The notes under the pieces were generated by a model. The model ran no database searches. It saw only the letters and a list, made by a program, of their open reading frames with translations, and was not told the DNA's origin. Positions 1 to 7,509 of a stretch of 64,000 nt of DNA are shown here, piece after piece; the first letter of the stretch is position 1, and every line of letters starts with the position of its first letter. Location: contig CAJNDS010000354.1 of the NCBI GenBank assembly GCA_905221605.1, positions 95,074-159,073 of the forward strand. Reading direction: 5' to 3'. The stretch comes from Symbiodinium natans (Eukaryota; Sar; Dinophyceae; Suessiales; Symbiodiniaceae). The position numbers and the translations under genes are program-made.

Positions 1-565
1 CCCAAAATCCCGCCAACGCTTCATGCTTTCTTTCCCCATCCACCGCACAAGAGGTCTGACCCAGCAAAATCATGCTTAAGCGGCTTAAACCTCGCAAGTA
101 CATTCTGTTTGGCATTCCGGGCTGATGCGTGCGCACTGTCTGTAGACCCTCAACGGCGTGAAGCTGTTAGCCTTAGAAACTGTACAAGATGAAGACTCCG
201 GCGTTGCAAACTCGGCGCCTCCACGACTGAGAAGCTCGGTGCACGCCTTGCAGCCGGACCTTCTCTTTGAACGGCTTGTGGCTTTTAGTTTTTCCGCTGC
301 CTTAAACATTGTTACAGCCTTCAACAGGAAGCCCCGAAATCCCGACAAGATCAACATCAACGTGTGTTTCAGGCAGCACCGGGGATATCAGTGGTCTGAA
401 GGGATCTTCGGCTCCAGCAATACCAAGGGTGTTGTTGCAAGCTTCGGTCTCTGGGCTGGAAAAGGCCTTAATCAAAGCGTTCCACATGAACATCCAAACC
501 CCAAGCTCCAAACTGCAAAGCCCGAAGTTGCCACCCCCAGGTCTGAATAATCAGCACAACCACCT

Positions 566-566
<1 letters not shown>

Positions 567-613
<47 letters not shown>
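567..613 (+). repeat. CAG trinucleotide microsatellite
   Basis: An uninterrupted run of about 15 CAG units follows a CCACCTCAG stretch and ends in CAGACAGACA and an A-run. It would read as poly-serine on the plus strand and poly-leucine on the minus strand, which explains the open frames crossing it. There is no sign that it lies in a real gene. Confidence 0.95.
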
Positions 614-614
<1 letters not shown>

Positions 615-1108
615 CAGACAAAAAAAAACAAATGCCATCTTCTGTTCATCCCCCGACCTGGCTCATGAGATGTCATCTCCAAAGCCGAGCCCCACCTCCA
701 GGTGAACTGGCAGGGGTTGGTGGTCAAGCGCCAGGGATGCTTAGGGGTTTGGAGGAAAGGCTTGTTGGGACTTGTTAATCCGCTTCGTTTTGGATGGAGT
801 CCTTTGTCGAAGCTATACCTAATGCATGTTTGGGAAAAACTATTGTCGCTCGAGTTCCACATCTAAATGCATTTTCAAGCGAGAAGGGAATCGCATGGAA
901 CGGATGAAGCACCGTGCAAACACCCTTGTCTTTTCCGTGGTACTTTGAACATGTCTCTCGCGAATCCGTGCTTCTCCTTGGAACATTTAAATAGTGCCAC
1001 AAAGATGTGAAGCGTTGGGTGCCCAAGGTCAACAAGGTAGCGGCTTGACAGTCGATAGTTAGCATTGGCTTGGAGATCGGTGGCTGCGCATGGTGGGAAA
1101 TATTGCAT

Positions 1109-1319
1109 ATATATATATAAATATATATAAATATAAATATATAAATATATAAATATATAAATATATAAATATATAAATATATAAATATATAAATATATAA
1201 ATATATAAATATATAAATATATAAATATATAAATATATAAATATATAAATATATAAATATATAAATATATAAATATATAAATATATAAATGGTCACCCAC
1301 CCCCCCATGATCCACACCT
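1109..1319 (-). repeat. AT octamer microsatellite with G-run end motif (composite element copy 1)
   Basis: An AT-rich tandem repeat with an 8-base unit (AAATATAT) fills 1109-1289. It is bounded on the right by GGTCACC, a C-run and GATCCACACC. On the minus strand this reads GTGTGGATCATG, a G-run, GGTGACC and then the AT core. The same junction recurs at 3437, 5875 (inverted) and 7043, so the AT tract belongs to a dispersed repeat rather than being an isolated microsatellite. Confidence 0.8.
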
Positions 1320-1479
1320 ATGGTTTTCCGGTCTTCGTCTTTGTCTGATTTTCTGTTTTTTCCTCGGAAAAATGTAGTAAAACTGCACTGGAATACAAAA
1401 AGCTCTTTTACATTATCCCCTATAAAAACACTAGTGTTTTCATGTACATTTTGCTTCTGAAATGTGTGTCTTGTGGCTC

Positions 1480-2100
1480 CAGAAAGTTTTAGAAGTGCAG
1501 CCATTTAGAATTTTAAGGCTTGTGAGGGTTCAGGAGTTTTATTTTCAAAATTTAGATGATCTGCGGAAGGCACCGGGGCTTCCCCAACCATTTCAAATTT
1601 TAAGAATCCTTAATATCCTTAGTTTTTTTGAACGGGCAGCCCTTTTAAGATTTTAAGGGCTTTAAGGTATTTACAGCCATTCAAAATTTGCAGGATTTAA
1701 AAGGCTTTAAAGCCCTTAAAAAAACCTGAAAGCGTTTTATCCCTTAAAATTCTAGAATACCTTAACATTGTAAAAGGGCAGCCGTTCAAAATTAAGGAAG
1801 TTACCTGATTTTAGAAGTGAACATCAAATCCTTAAACTTTGAAAGGACAGCCATTTACAACTGCAAGAATTAAGGGTTTGTAAAAGTTTACATGGTCTGG
1901 GGAAGTCTGGGGAAGGCATCGGGGCTTCTCCAGACCATTGACAACTTTAAAAATCCTTAATTTCCTAAACGGGCAGCCACTAAAATGTTTAAGCATTTTA
2001 AGGTTTTTCAAAGGCTTTAAAACCTTGAAAATCCTGAGAATGTTTAAACAGAATTTTAAGGATTTTTTATAAGATTTTAAGGGTTTTAAAAGTTCAGATG
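1480..2100 (+). repeat. degenerate interspersed repeat region
   Basis: A short motif resembling GGGCAGCCATTCAAAATTTT recurs at about 1495, 1634, 1670, 1777, 1845 and 1970 with irregular spacing, in AT-rich sequence full of TTTTAAGG and CCTTAAAA words. No open frame here looks like a gene. The hairpin motif listed separately (TGGTCTGGGG arms) lies inside this region at about 1555 and 1890. Confidence 0.6.
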
Positions 2101-2133
2101 GTCTGGGGAAGCCCCGGGGCTCCCCAGACCATT
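2095..2133. repeat. near-perfect hairpin (TGGTCTGGGG arms)
   Basis: ATGGTCTGGGGAAGCCCC is followed directly by its near-perfect reverse complement GGGGCTCCCCAGACCATT, with one bulged base. Related copies are at 1555-1593, 1890-1942, 2159-2196 and 2463-2500, several with a G-T or TG loop (CCCCGGTGCCTTCCCC). A looser relative with TGGTCTGG and CCAGACCA arms is at 10196-10235. Arms and spacing are seen directly; the biological role is unknown. Confidence 0.8.
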
Positions 2134-2159
2134 AAAATTTCATTTTTTTTTGCAAAAAA

Positions 2160-2761
2160 TGGTATGGGGAGGCCCCGGTGCCTTCCCCGGATCATTCAAA
2201 TATGTAAAAAACACTTGAAACCCTTAACCCTAAAAACCAAACCCGAAACCCTTGACACTAAACCCTAACCACTCAGCACCAGACCCTAAACACTAACCCT
2301 ACAAAGCTTAACACTAAGCCCTTAGCACAAACCCTAAACACTTAACACCAAACCAACACCACACCCTAAAAACTAAACCCTAAACATTACACACTAAACC
2401 CTACACACTAAACCCTGAACACTAAACCCTAGACCCTAAACATAAGGATTTTTAAAGTTGTCAATGGTCTGGGGAAGCCCCGGTGCCTTCCCCAGATCAT
2501 TTAAAATTTGTAAAAATCCTTAGAACCCTTAACCCTAAAAACCAAGCCCGAAACGCTTAACACTAAACCCTGAACACTCAGCACTAGACCCTAAACACTA
2601 ACCCTTAAAAACTTAACACTAAGCCCTTAGCACAAACCCCAAATACTTAACACGAAACCCTAAACGCTTAAGCATAAACCCTAAACACTACACCCTAAAA
2701 ACTAAACCCCAAACATTACACACTACACCCTACACACTAAACCCTGAACACTAAACCCTAA
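2160..2761 (+). repeat. 305-bp tandem duplication rich in telomere-like words
   Basis: Two copies (about 2160-2460 and 2465-2761) share the same order: hairpin (GGTGCCTTCCCC), a short ATCATT/AAATTTGTAAAAA spacer, then a long series of degenerate CCCTAAA words such as ACCCTAAACACTAACCCT and CACTAAACCCT. The CCTTCCCC landmark sits at 2181 and 2486, which gives the 305-base offset. The telomere-like words are spaced by AACACT inserts instead of perfect heptamers, so this is diverged interstitial telomeric sequence, not a telomere end. Confidence 0.8.
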
Positions 2762-2769
2762 ATGGCGAA

Positions 2770-3400
2770 CATGGGCCCGGACTCCAGACTCCAGATTGCC
2801 AGAAAAATCTGGAGTACCCGGGCCCCGGACTCCAGACTCCAGATTTCCAGAAGAAATCTGGAGTACCCGGGCCCGGACTCCAGACTCCAGATATCCAGAA
2901 AAAATCTGGAGTACCTGGGGGCCCCAGACTCCAGACTCCTTCTGGAAATCTGGGGCCCCGGACTCCAGACTCCAGATTTCCAGAAAAAATCTGGAGTACC
3001 CGGGGGCCCCAGACTCCAGACTCCAGATTTCCAGAAAAAATCTGGAGTACCGGGGCCCCGGACTCCAGACTCCAGATTTCCAGAAAAAATCTGGAGTACC
3101 CGGGGCCCCAGACTCCAGACTCCAGATTTCCAGAAAAAATCTGGAGTACCCGCGGCCCCAGACTCCAGATTACAGACTCCAGAATCTGGAGTCCAGGGTC
3201 CCGGCACTCCAGATTTTTTCTTGAAATCTGGAGTCTGGAGTCTGGTGCTACTCCAGATTTTTTCTGGAAATCTGGAGTCTGGAGTCTGGAGGTGCTCCAG
3301 ATTTTTCTGGAAATCTGGAGTCTGGAGTCGTACTCCAGATTTTTTCTGGAAATCTGGAGTCTGGAGTCTGGGGGTACTTCTGGAAATCTGGAGTCTGGAG
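2770..3400. repeat. palindromic tandem array with orientation switch (array I)
   Basis: Left of about 3184 the sequence is a tandem array with a period of roughly 50 bases. Each unit contains GACTCCAGACTCCAGATTT, CCAGAAAAAATCTGGAGTAC and a CCCGGGGCCCC linker. CTCCAGATTT pairs with AAATCTGGAG inside each unit, so every unit is a hairpin. At 3175-3193 GACTCCAG meets CTGGAGTC, and from there the units run in the opposite orientation (CTGGAGTCTGGAGT, CTCCAGATTTTTTCTGG) to about 3400. The open frames on both strands across this block are repeat translations. Confidence 0.9.
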
Positions 3401-3436
3401 TCCCCCACCCTCCCAAAACCAGGTTTCCGAGGCCAA

Positions 3437-3509
3437 ATGTGTGGATCATGGGGGGGGGGGGCGAGCATAAAAATATATATAGTCACCCCCCCCTACGACA
3501 GACCCCGGA
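3437..3509 (+). repeat. compact composite element, both ends present (copy 2)
   Basis: GTGTGGATCATG is followed by a G-run, CGAGCAT, an AT core, AGTCA, a C-run and TACGACAGACCCCGG. The left end matches the GTGGATC end seen at 1319, 5875 and 7043. The right end, read in reverse (CCGGGGTCTGTCGTAGGGGG), matches the left flank at 5275. This is the only copy in the window that carries both end types within 75 bases. The G-run and C-run could pair with the AT core as loop. Confidence 0.75.
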
Positions 3510-3554
3510 ATTGTATTTCCAGTCTGTCCAGGAAGGGGGGGGACCAACACTCCA

Positions 3555-4195
3555 AAATTCCTCGAGTTTCCAAAAAATCCAAAAATCCGGATTTTTGGAA
3601 ACTCGAGCGGGAGCCTCAAAATCCAAAAACCCTAAATTCCTCGGGTTTCCAAAAATCCAAAATTCCAAAAAATCCAACCCAAGTTTCGGATTTTTGGAAA
3701 CTCGAGCGGGAGCCTCAAAATCCAAGAATCGAGCTCCCGCTCGAGTTTCCAAAATTCCAAAAACCCAAAAAACCCACCCCAAGGTTTGGATTTTTGGAAA
3801 CTCGAGCGGGAGCCTCAAAATCCAAAAATCCAAAATTCCTCGAGTTTCCAAAAATCCAAAAATCCAAAATCCCAACCCAAGTTTCGGATTTTTGGAAACT
3901 CGAGGAATTTTGGACTTTTGGATTTTGAGGCTCCCGCTCGAGTTTCCAAAATCCAAACCTTGGGGTGGGTTTTTTGGGTTTTTGGAATTTTGGAAGCTCG
4001 AGCGGGAGCTCGATTTTTCGATTTTGAGGCTCCCGCTCGAGTTTCCAAAAATCCGAAACTTGGGTTGGAGTTGTTGGATTTTTGGAATTTCGGAAACGCT
4101 AGCAGGAGCTCGAATTTTGGATTTTGAGGCTCCCGCTCGAGTTTCCAAAAATCCAATCCTTGGGGTGTGCATTTTGGATTTTTGGAAATTTGGAA
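3555..4195. repeat. palindromic tandem array with orientation switch (array II)
   Basis: Units of about 100 bases contain CTCGAGTTTCCAAAAATCC, a spacer, and GGATTTTTGGAAACTCGAG followed by CGGGAGCCTCAAAATCC. The two XhoI-like ends (CTCGAG) are inverted within the unit. Forward units dominate to about 3880. From about 3920 the reverse form (GATTTTGAGGCTCCCGCTCG) takes over, so the whole block is a large imperfect palindrome with a centre near 3870-3920. It has the same architecture as array I, but the two share no obvious sequence. Confidence 0.85.
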
Positions 4196-4221
4196 GTGAG
4201 ATTTTTTCAGGGGTTCTACAC

Positions 4222-4275
4222 GGTTTAGGGTTTAGGGTTTAGTGTTTGGGGTTTAGGGTTGAGGGTTTAGGGATT
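4222..4275 (+). repeat. interstitial telomere-like repeat (TTTAGGG orientation)
   Basis: About seven TTTAGGG-related units, some changed to TTTAGTG, TTTGGGG and TTGAGGG, directly follow palindromic array II. Confidence 0.85.
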
Positions 4276-5220
4276 TTACTCAGATTCCTTCTCATGTAAC
4301 AGGACTTCTATGAATGATAACCGGTTCTTTTCAATTCGTTAAGGGTTCCTATTCATTTTAATAGGCTTCCTATTTACTTTTATCGGTTCCGAGATTTTTT
4401 GATAGCATTCCTACGAATTCAATGATTCCTATCAATTTTAGGGTTCTTATTCATGTTAATGGCATTCGTATTAATGTCAATAGAGGTCTCATTCGTTTGA
4501 AAGGAATTCGTTTGAAAGGAATTCCTATTGGTTTAGGCTCATAGTCATTTAGCAGGGTTCCTGAAATTGATCTGAATCTTCTTGCATTACAAAATAATTA
4601 GGAACCATATGAAACTTTATTGGAATCCTATGAAAATAAGTAGGAACCTTTCGGAATCCTACCGAAATTTATCGGATAAGCTAATAGGAAGCCTATTAAA
4701 ATGAATAGGAACCCTTAACAAATCAAAAGAACGTGGTGAAGATTAATAGGAACTAATAGGACTCCTATGAAAAATGAGATTCGCAACAACAAGAATTAAT
4801 AGAGCTCTTACTCATGTCCATTGGATTCGTGTTAATTTTAATAGGGATCTCATTCATTGAAAGGGATTCCTATTGGTTTAGGCTCATATTAATTTTAGTA
4901 GGATTCCTAGTAGGGTCCTCTTCAGTTTATTAGGATTCTTATCAATTATAAGAAGGTTCTCATTGATTTTAATCGGGTTTCTATGGATTTAAGTAGAGGA
5001 TTCCTATTTGTGTTCGTAAGATTCCAATAAATTTTCATAGTTTGCCTATTTTTGATACGGCTCCTACAAATGTAATATGATTCCTATCAACTTTAAATAC
5101 GGTTCTGTCATTTGAATAGGGTTTCCGTTGAATTTAATGGTATTAAGGCTTCTCATTCATTTTAAAGGGTTTCCCCTTCATTTAATAAGCTTCCTATTAA
5201 AACAAAATGAATCCTATGCA
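4276..5220. repeat. degenerate AT-rich short-repeat field
   Basis: Variants of TTCCTATTNATTTTAATAGG fill this stretch at intervals of roughly 20-40 bases, e.g. TTCCTATCAATTTTAGGGTTC and TTCCTATTGGTTTAGGC. Between about 4590 and 4790 the motif appears in reverse (AATAGGAACCC, CCTATTAAAATGAATAGG), then returns to the forward orientation. The order is irregular, so this is an old or rapidly diverging tandem family. No gene is visible. Confidence 0.7.
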
Positions 5221-5273
5221 CCCCACTGTGTGCAGCTATGCTGTCCGTCGCGCCCTCAGCCTTTTTTTCGCTT

Positions 5274-5395
5274 CCGGGGTCTGTCGAAGGGGGGGGGGGT
5301 GAGCATATATATATGTGGTTTCAGCGTCGAGCGTCCGGGCCCCCCCCCCCCCCCCCCCATGGTATCCCCCCCCCCCCCCCCAAGCCTACTCTACG
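5274..5395 (+). repeat. composite G-run/AT/C-run element (copy 3)
   Basis: CCGGGGTCTGTCGAAG leads into a G-run, TGAGC, an AT dinucleotide core, GTGGTTTCAGCGTCG, CCGGGC and a long C-run interrupted by ATGGTAT. The left flank matches the reverse of the right end at 3509. The TTCAGC...GGGC then C-run side matches copy 4 in inverted orientation. It runs directly into telomere-like repeats. Confidence 0.75.
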
Positions 5396-5396
5396 G

Positions 5397-5549
5397 TCCC
5401 TAAACCCTAAACCCTAAACCCTAAACCCCTAAACCGTAAACCTAAACCCTAAACCCTAAACCTAAAACCTAAAACCCTAACCTTAAGTCTTAAAAACCTT
5501 AAACCCTAAACCCTAAAACCCTGAACCCTAAACCCTAACCCTAAAACCA
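5397..5549 (+). repeat. interstitial telomere array 1 (CCCTAAA orientation)
   Basis: Perfect CCCTAAA units grade into variants (CCCTAAAA, CCTAAAA, CCGTAAA). It is followed by ACCAACCCCCAACC, CACCACA and a G-run, a tail that recurs after array 2. Confidence 0.92.
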
Positions 5550-5608
5550 ACCCCCAACCACACCACAGGGGGGGGGGGGGCTCCTCTTAGTACCCCATCC
5601 GCGGGGAA

Positions 5609-5706
5609 AACCCTAAACCCTAAACCCCTAAACCCTAAAACCCTAACCCTAAACCCTAAAACCTAAAACCCTAAAACCCTAAACCCTAAACCCTAAAACC
5701 CTAAAA
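5609..5706 (+). repeat. interstitial telomere array 2 (CCCTAAA orientation)
   Basis: A second block of CCCTAAA and CCCTAAAA units. Its tail (ACCAACCCCCAACC, CACCACA, G-run) repeats the tail of array 1 about 160 bases later, so array plus tail form a two-copy direct repeat. Confidence 0.92.
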
Positions 5707-5724
5707 CCAACCCCCAACCCACCA

Positions 5725-5875
5725 CAGGGGGGGGGGGTACATTGGGGGGGGGGTAGGGGGGGGGGGGGGTAGGGGGGGGGGGGTGGGGGGGAGGGGGGGG
5801 GGCCCGCCGGGGCTGAATCAATATATATATATATATAATATCGTAACCCCCCCCCCCTCCCCCAAAGATCCACCT
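5725..5875 (-). repeat. composite G-run/AT/C-run element (copy 4, inverted)
   Basis: On the plus strand: G-runs broken by TACATT, TA and T, then GGCCCGCCGGGGCTGAATCA, an AT core, TCGTAAC, a C-run, and AAAGATCCACC. On the minus strand this gives GGTGGATCTTTG, a G-run, the AT core, GATTCAGCCCCG and C-runs, which is the same order as copy 3. Copies 3 and 4 therefore face each other across the two telomere arrays. Confidence 0.75.
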
Positions 5876-6109
5876 ATTTTGGCTGTACAAGATAGGACAT
5901 TATACAAAAAATAGAATATTCACGTAACCCGGAACCATCTGCTTAACATTTATTAGGATTTTAAGGGGCAAACACATGACGATAAAAGATTGAAATCAGA
6001 TACTTGAGCGAGGCCCCGCGAATTTAAGTCGCATTTAAGAATTTAAGTTGAATGCGAACAAGGCCCTCTGAATTGTAAATCTGCATTTCAAAGTTTAAGT
6101 TAAATGCAG

Positions 6110-6560
6110 CCAAGCCCCGGCAACCTATAGGGTTTAAACCCTATTGGCGTAAGGTTTAGGCAGTACCTAGGAGTAGAACCTTATAACCCCCTGTGATTTA
6201 GGTATTTAAACCTAAGCCCATTTAGGTTTAAGGTTGAGGCATTTAAACCTTAGCCCTAAACTTTTATGGTCTGAACCCTAAAGCCCTATAGGGCCCAAAA
6301 AGGCTCAAAGGTTTTAAGCCCCTAGGAACTGAAGGTATACATGCCCAGACCTTAGGTTTGTAAACCATTAAACCCGAAAACGTTGAAAGGTTTAGGGTCT
6401 TTTCAGGGTTTATCTCCAAAACCGTCACGGGGTCAGCCCTATAAAGTTTAGACCCTATAGGGTTTACAGGTTTCGGGTTTAAGGAGGCATTGTCTATAGG
6501 AGTAGAACCTTATAACCCTGAAGGGCTTGAGACTTAAATCCCTAAACCTCAAATCCCGTA
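6110..6560. repeat. highly degenerate telomere-like region with short direct repeats
   Basis: Words such as TTTAAACCCTA, GGTTTAGG and CCTTAAACCTA occur in both orientations. The motif AGGAGTAGAACCTTATAACC occurs twice, at 6169 and 6498 (329 bases apart). No gene-like frame is present. Confidence 0.6.
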
Positions 6561-6775
6561 GGGTTATGCTTATGTTTGCAGGGCTTGCCTCCTGTGAAAA
6601 TGCAAAGAGAAAGTAAAGAAGTACCCACATCATGTATGTATCTAGGGTACAAGTATTGTATATAAAACACATATAAAAAAGAAGGCATAAGGTGATGGAA
6701 AAAAAAGATCTGCTGCAAGTGCCGGGGATGCGAGAATACTGTGAGCAAATATCTTTTCACTATTCCCTGAGACCG

Positions 6776-6976
6776 CCAGAAGTTTTTTCAGATACTTTAC
6801 GGTTGCATTCTTGTTTTCAGGGTGCTTCAGGTGGTTGTGGCTGTTATATCTTAAGATAGCGGGGTTTAGGGTGGTTTTGAGTGAAAGACTAGTGAAAGGG
6901 GTACGTACTCCAGAAGGTTTTGTTTTGATACTATACTGATGTATTTGTGTTTTTCAGGATGTTTCAGGTGGCTGTA
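6776..6976 (+). repeat. 135-bp tandem duplication with splice-acceptor-like tracts
   Basis: Copy 1 (about 6776-6842) and copy 2 (about 6911-6976) both run CAGAAG, a T-rich tract, GATACT, then a pyrimidine-rich run ending TTTTCAGG and TTCAGGTGG. The offset is 135-137 bases. The T-rich tract ending in CAG resembles an intron 3-prime splice site, so these could be duplicated exon starts, but no matching downstream exon or donor was identified. Confidence 0.55.
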
Positions 6977-7042
6977 CGTCTCGTCAGGAGAAACGACAAA
7001 CATGCTGCGGGAACTGTGTTGTCTATTGCAAGTCTCTAAAAC

Positions 7043-7122
7043 GGTGGATCTTTGGGGGGGGGGGGTGGCATATATATCTATATATACACATACATCTACA
7101 TACACATATACATATACGCGGG
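7043..7122 (+). repeat. composite G-run/AT element (copy 5)
   Basis: GGTGGATCTTTG, a G-run, GTGGCAT and an AT-rich tract grading into ACATACATC/ACATATAC. The left end agrees with copies 1, 2 and 4. No right end with a C-run is visible; the AT tract stops at CGCGGGGCAG. Confidence 0.7.
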
Positions 7123-7456
7123 GCAGTTGGCTGTCCTAAGAAGCTTCGTGCCCATGGTGTGTGACACCATGATCAGCACTAACCAACCTTAAACTTAAAA
7201 TGTCCAGGCCCTCAACTCCTATTCCGCAACCCCCTCAACTGCAAAGTCCAAAACGCTGAGGGAAGCTCATGGAGTCGAACTTGTTCAGGACGTCTGCGGT
7301 GTCTGTGGTGTCAGTGCTCCTGCGGGGCGCATCGAGAATTATCTAGGAGCCCTAGACCGAGAACCCATTTTTTGTCGCCGCTGAGCAATGGCCCTACAAG
7401 AAACCTGCCGGATTCCCAGATACCACAGAAGACAATAAAAATGAACTCAGAGTACC

Positions 7457-7509
7457 CCCCCGCCCCCCCCCCCCCCCCCCCCCCGCCCCCCCCCCCCCCG
7501 CCCCCCCCA
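7457..7509. repeat. poly-C tract
   Basis: C-run broken by single G residues. Similar tracts occur at 5339-5389, 11358-11449, 13652-13706, 19949-19965, 33840-33872 and 42092-42114, and G-runs at 5726-5803 and 27126-27144. Confidence 0.9.

Noticed and set aside
2751-4242. Several overlapping open frames of 110-390 codons on both strands.
   Set aside because: All are translations of palindromic arrays I and II; the units lack stops in several frames and both strands give equally long frames.
5866-5890. CCTATTTTGGCTGTACAAG resembles the end of the dinoflagellate spliced leader (CCATTTTGGCTCAAG).
   Set aside because: There is an extra base in the first part and a three-base insertion before CAAG, the upstream CCGTAG part is missing, and no second copy was seen in the window. 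It is not enough to claim a spliced-leader relic or to assign the lineage.
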